Of a stretch of DNA of 64,000 nt, positions 60,185-64,000 are shown piece after piece. Positions within the stretch are counted from its first letter, which is position 1, and the number at the start of each line of letters is the position of its first letter. Made by a program: the position numbers and the translations under genes. Origin of the DNA: Tillus elongatus (taxonomy: Eukaryota; Arthropoda; Insecta; Coleoptera; Cleridae); the NCBI GenBank assembly GCA_964006375.1, contig OZ023265.1, forward strand, positions 111,493,084-111,557,083. The letters are read 5' to 3'. The notes beneath the pieces are model-generated. The model had not been told where the DNA came from and searched no databases. It worked only from the letters and a program-made list of their open reading frames with translations.

Positions 60185-60237
60185 TGATCTAGCCTGACCT
60201 GACCTGACCTGAATTAACTCGACCTAACCTGACCTGG
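60185..60237. repeat. Short (CCTGA)n-like repeat
   Basis: Several CCTGA units with CCTAA and CTCGA variants. CCTGA is the complement of TCAGG, the telomere unit of many beetles, and CCTAA of TTAGG, the general insect unit. It is too short to call telomeric. Confidence 0.6.
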
Positions 60238-62247
60238 CCGAAAACGTTGGGAACAATAAGAACGCCAAAAAAATATGCATTCAACATTTTTTTTTAAATG
60301 TTAATTACCGTGTGTAACCAGCGACGAACTAATAATCTTAGTAACTCGGCAACAACAGATTCTCAGAATGTACAAACGAATCTGCACAACCAAAAAGTAG
60401 CATCAGAGTGCACATAAGGCAGTAAACTTCATCTATCAGCAGTCGATTTACTTAAAACTAGTTGCCATTAATATGCAGTATCACCCAATAAACAATGTGT
60501 GTTCTGTGATAACGTCAGCCATATTCCAAGTATATAACGGACACTACACAAGTAACTAATACCAAGTTACACCCTTATCGAGCCACGGCTTGTTCTAAAA
60601 ATGTGTTACATGTTGGGCCTTATAAGTTATGTTTTTGTCAACCGACGCTAAGACGAATAAAGGGTGCCTTCAAAGCCGAAGACGATATTAGGATTGCCCT
60701 TGACGCTAACTGATCTATAAGTGAAATATGTTGACATCGGCGGTTGGTGCCTAAGATTTTTGGGTGTGCTGCATGGAAAAATGTAATAATAAATAAAATG
60801 CTCATTTAAGGAAACTGATCATTTTATGGCACAATAATTAACTACATTGATTTTCTCGGACAATATAACAATTTTTATTGTTTTACTCAAAAATATCCCA
60901 TTGCAGGAAAATAACTCAAGACAACTTTTATGTTTCCAATAGAACGAAGATATTAAAAATTAGTTGCGAAAAATCATGGGCATACTATTAATTTTTTGTT
61001 AAAATGATCCAAGTCAGTGACCGTATGCACGCCACTGTTAAAGCTAAAAATTATGGTTCTATTAAAAAAAAGCATATCTATTAGCTGTATCTCCGTACTA
61101 AATATCACTAAAATATCGCAAGCGGTTTCGAAAATATTAAGCAATTTCTATTTTTTTTTTCTTAAAACTTTAGCACTCGTATTTTCGTAACAAAACATTT
61201 TTGGATCATAGGTTATAAAGCAAACTATTCTTATTTTTTAATGTATTCACACCCTCAAATATTCGTATATCATTAAGGCACATCCTGTTAAATTGTCTTC
61301 CTAAATGTTCCTAGTAACTAAGTTTACAAAACTTAGTCTTACCTAACACAAACATTACACCAAATATAACACGAATCATGAATGTGATGTTGGTATATTG
61401 GCTGCGGTGTTTACACCATTGGCGCAACACGAATCACAAACAGGAAACTCCTTCGAATAATACGATAATATGCATATAATATATAATATATACTATAAAT
61501 ATACATTTATAGTGCATTTTGCTGAATGAAAGTTGCGAACTGCAAAATGTGCAGCTTTTTTATATCGTACATTCGGTTATTACTTGAGCTGGCAGAACAA
61601 GCGACTTCTTCGAACGGCCTATAAGACTTGCTTTATTTCAATATCCAACTGACTAACTGGGACCGGCGTCTGGCACTTGATCGCCTGCTCAAATCTTCAA
61701 CGTCAGAAAACCGCGAGCTTTCAAATAACATCATATCTATTATCTGACAATAAATTAGGAATTATATGGTTTCGTCTAATTAGGAATAATATTGTTTGAA
61801 TTTTTTGTTTTTCTGCAGCCCCACAGCACTAATGGGCACGCCGCCCCTGTATGTTGATCTTACATAAATCCTGCCTGAGTAGCAAGATTTGGCAGTTCCC
61901 TTTAGGCCAGTCAGAAATCAAAATTGTCTTTGTAACAAGCACAGGCATTAAGCTTATTTGCGAAACACATTGTAAGGTTAGGCATGATAGATATATCATG
62001 CTGTCGCATAAGATAGCAGAAATGTAAACAAAACCAAGTCAAGTCTCTATAAAAATGATTCTAAAAGAATTTATTTTAACTCTAAATTTAAACATAAGAC
62101 GTCATATAAGACAGAAACAGTCTTGGGATGTGTTTCAATGGTAATTCTACTAATAATGTGATTAATTGTTACGTATTCTTTGAATATAATAACCCGGGCA
62201 TGAAGCCGATCTAAAGTATCACGCAAATAAAACGTTAGTTGACGTGT
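60238..62247. other. No recognisable feature (2.0 kb)
   Basis: AT-rich with a few alternating AT stretches (61470-61510). No coding region, RNA gene or repeat that I can support. Confidence 0.4.
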
Positions 62248-62322
62248 GCCTAGATAGCGCAGAGGGAATCGCGCTTGATTCCTAAGCAGAAGGTTACGCG
62301 ATCGAATCCAGTTCGATGAATG
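62248..62322 (+). tRNA. tRNA-like relic or SINE head
   Basis: GCCTAGATAGCGCAGAGGGA resembles the 5' half and D arm of a tRNA, and GGTTACGCGATCGAATCC a degenerate B box at the right distance. The acceptor and T stems do not pair, so it is not a functional tRNA as it stands. It may be a tRNA pseudogene or the start of an unidentified SINE. Confidence 0.35.
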
Positions 62323-62699
62323 TATGTTTTTTTAGGTTTTATTTTGAACAAGCTCTCATCTTTGTTTAAAACGGCTAAATAAGTTTGTCACCTTTGACTC
62401 TGAGATTACAATTTTGTTATTGCTGATATTGAAAAAAACCGGTTTGATTAGGTTAACTAAAACGAAATCATACTAGCGATTAATAAGAAATAATAACTGC
62501 TACGTTTATAATTTGGCAGATACTTTACTTTTCTAAATATGGATAAAGTTTCCTTCTGGAAAGCTTTTGCAACTCTAATGAAATTTGTAATACAAGTTTC
62601 TGTTAAAGAGACTTACACTATCTACATATATAGCAAAATTAATTTTTTAGCTTCATAGAAAATTGAGTTTAGGGCATTTTTCTCAAAAGGAGTTAGAAC
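62323..62699. other. No recognisable feature
   Basis: AT-rich sequence leading to a repeat fragment. Confidence 0.4.
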
Positions 62700-62895
62700 A
62701 TAAGTTTTTTTTTGACAATAGGGAGATACCGATGGTAACACTCTCGAAAAAAATTCTTCAAATGTGCACGGACTAGGACATCTAAAATTGATTTTCAAGG
62801 TCTGTGTAAGCTTAAAGTATTAACTTTACTAATATTCCGTATAATAATAGTGTACAATTCTTATGAAAATTCGCACTTGCTGCGTCCCGAAATTT
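62700..62895 (-). repeat. (TA)n-bearing repeat copy lacking its TA array
   Basis: AATAGGGAGATACCGATGGT and TTCTTCAAATGTGCACGGAC match one end (compare 31095-31145), and CGCACTTGCTGCGTCCCGAA the other. Between them is no microsatellite, only TTAAAGTATTAAC-type sequence. Confidence 0.6.
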
Positions 62896-63452
62896 TTTCC
62901 TATAGATATGGGACATCGAGTTTCGCTCACCCTGTACATACAAACATAAGTTTAACGGATTTAAGTCAGCTAGGCATAATGTTGCAAACTTCAGATCGAA
63001 GTTTTTATTACAATTGCGTAAATGTCTGATGAATGGTTAGCACAAATCACCCTGCATATTGAACGAAACGTGTTCCTATTTGTTTGATGCACATCAGAAT
63101 GTAATTTTTGTAATCATAAACGTAAAGCGGTACTTTTCGTTTACGTAACAGTAAACCTAATTGTTTTATTTAGGAGGCAACAATCTCATAAATATTTAAA
63201 GCTACAAACCCTCTGATGGTTTTCTCCGATATTGCGAAATTTTACTGCACAATAATTTTACAGTGGCTATATCATGTCATTGTGTTTTTAGTGGGAGAAC
63301 CAGCGTTTAGAGTTTAGACTTCACATACGTTTTGTCTCAACAATGGTGGAGTCAAATATTGCACGTAAAATAAAAACAGTAGAAGCAGTTTAATCCCGTG
63401 GTGCATTGTTCGGCGTGCCCTGTGATCGGGATAAGATTGACTAACGGCAGTC

Positions 63453-63555
63453 AGGGCGGGTATTCCCCAAAATCTCCATTATACACGCGCTTTCAGAGCC
63501 CGCTTTGTTCCCGACGTAATGGATTGACCGTGATCTCTGGTTAAATACCCGCCCT
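63453..63555. other. GC-rich inverted repeat
   Basis: AGGGCGGGTATT (63453-63464) is the exact complement of AATACCCGCCCT (63544-63555), spaced by 79 bases. Unusual in such AT-rich DNA. Function unknown. Confidence 0.7.
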
Positions 63556-63794
63556 TGGAAATGTTTCATGGAAATTGCCTACGTTTACTCGTGTTTGATA
63601 TTACTCTCATTGGCCCACGCAATATGGTATTAAACTTGCGTTGTTAATTAACAGGTAGATGTAATTTTATAAATTAAATTCATTGTAAATAAAAACACGA
63701 TGAAACCTCTAATTGTAAATTGCCGGCAAAAATATATTAAGGCCATATTTTCGGTTCAATCTAAAATGTTTTTTATCATGAAAGTCGATTGAAT

Positions 63795-63915
63795 CAGTGT
63801 TATGGTAGCAAATATTCGTAAACAATTTTTAAAATAATACACAAAAGCAAATTTTGGAGGAAACCTAAAATTGTAAGGAACTTATTTTCGAGCCCTGGTC
63901 ATAACGTCGTTTTAT
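63795..63915. repeat. Possible decayed inverted-repeat-bounded module
   Basis: GTTATGGTAGCAAATATTCG at the left and GGTCATAACGTCG at the right face each other like the module ends at 956-1180, but only about 110 bases apart and without the shared interior. Confidence 0.35.
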
Positions 63916-64000
63916 TATAAAAACACTTTGTGCGTGTTGAGCAGGCGCATGGGCACATGCGAGAGCATATATGTAAGAATCATCAACTGATGTTTCACTT

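Larger units (their letters stand above)
62896..64000. other. No gene recognised; GC-rich inverted repeat and repeat traces
   Basis: A block at about 63395-63560 is GC-richer than its surroundings and has a perfect 12-base inverted repeat. Further right, GTTATGGTAGCAAATATTCG (63799) and TCATAACGTCG (63899) look like facing remnants of the repeat terminus. Confidence 0.4.

Noticed and set aside
60185..60237. A telomere
   Set aside because: Only a handful of imperfect units, with ordinary sequence on both sides.

Overview
The window looks like an AT-rich, repeat-dominated piece of a nuclear genome from an invertebrate, most likely an insect. The evidence is the mix of transposon families (mariner relatives, Tc1, piggyBac, hAT, CR1-like, jockey-like and R4/R2-like LINEs, a tRNA-derived SINE, and a rolling-circle-like repeat), long (TA)n microsatellites, and the lack of any bacterial gene organisation. 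A short run of CCTGA units (complement of the TCAGG telomere repeat known from many beetles) is a weak hint of Coleoptera. I recognise no intact host gene. Every coding region I can name is a transposable-element gene, and nearly all carry stops, frameshifts or lost catalytic residues.

Layout. 1-4755: a (TA)n array, then a mariner-like element (865-4755) with matching terminal inverted repeats and TA flanks, split by a composite repeat (956-3154). 5050-7097: piggyBac relic. 8380-9732: a long foldback element between two (TA)n arrays. 9840-10840: LINE 3' fragment. 11560-13060: diverged repeat and a CR1-like LINE fragment. 14941-15170: THAP-like relic. 16614-21190: three mariner-family relics and one (TA)n repeat. 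21499-21637: a 65-bp-arm palindrome. 22200-24100: composite repeat whose (TA)n array is split by a palindromic insert. 28006-29605: Tc1-like element with both ends and its TA duplication. 29608-35130: R4/R2-like LINE on the minus strand, cut in two places by insertions of the same repeat family. 35140-35712: jockey-like LINE tail. 38862-39877: two head-to-tail copies of the repeat. 42472-42990: tandem duplication. 43190-48300: transposase-like pseudogene interrupted by a fairly young CR1-like LINE. 51268-52468: composite repeat. 52541-54842: hAT relic. 58707-58858: perfect 47-bp inverted repeat. 59632-59999: SINE with a 7-bp target duplication. 60007-64000: mostly unassigned, with a tRNA-like relic and repeat fragments.

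The main structure linking the window is one dispersed family. One terminus carries a motif near GCAGCAAGTGCGTTATGG, the middle a long (TA)n, sometimes with (GT)n, and the other terminus a hairpin built on TTAGTGAATTTT...AAAATTCACTAA. Inverted subterminal motifs, a hairpin at one end, an internal microsatellite, no clear target duplication and head-to-tail copies resemble the non-autonomous Helentron-type (DINE-1/INE-like) rolling-circle elements. That assignment is inference. This family has inserted into a mariner and twice into one LINE, and its (TA)n core has itself received palindromic insertions. The result is a nested record of insertion order.
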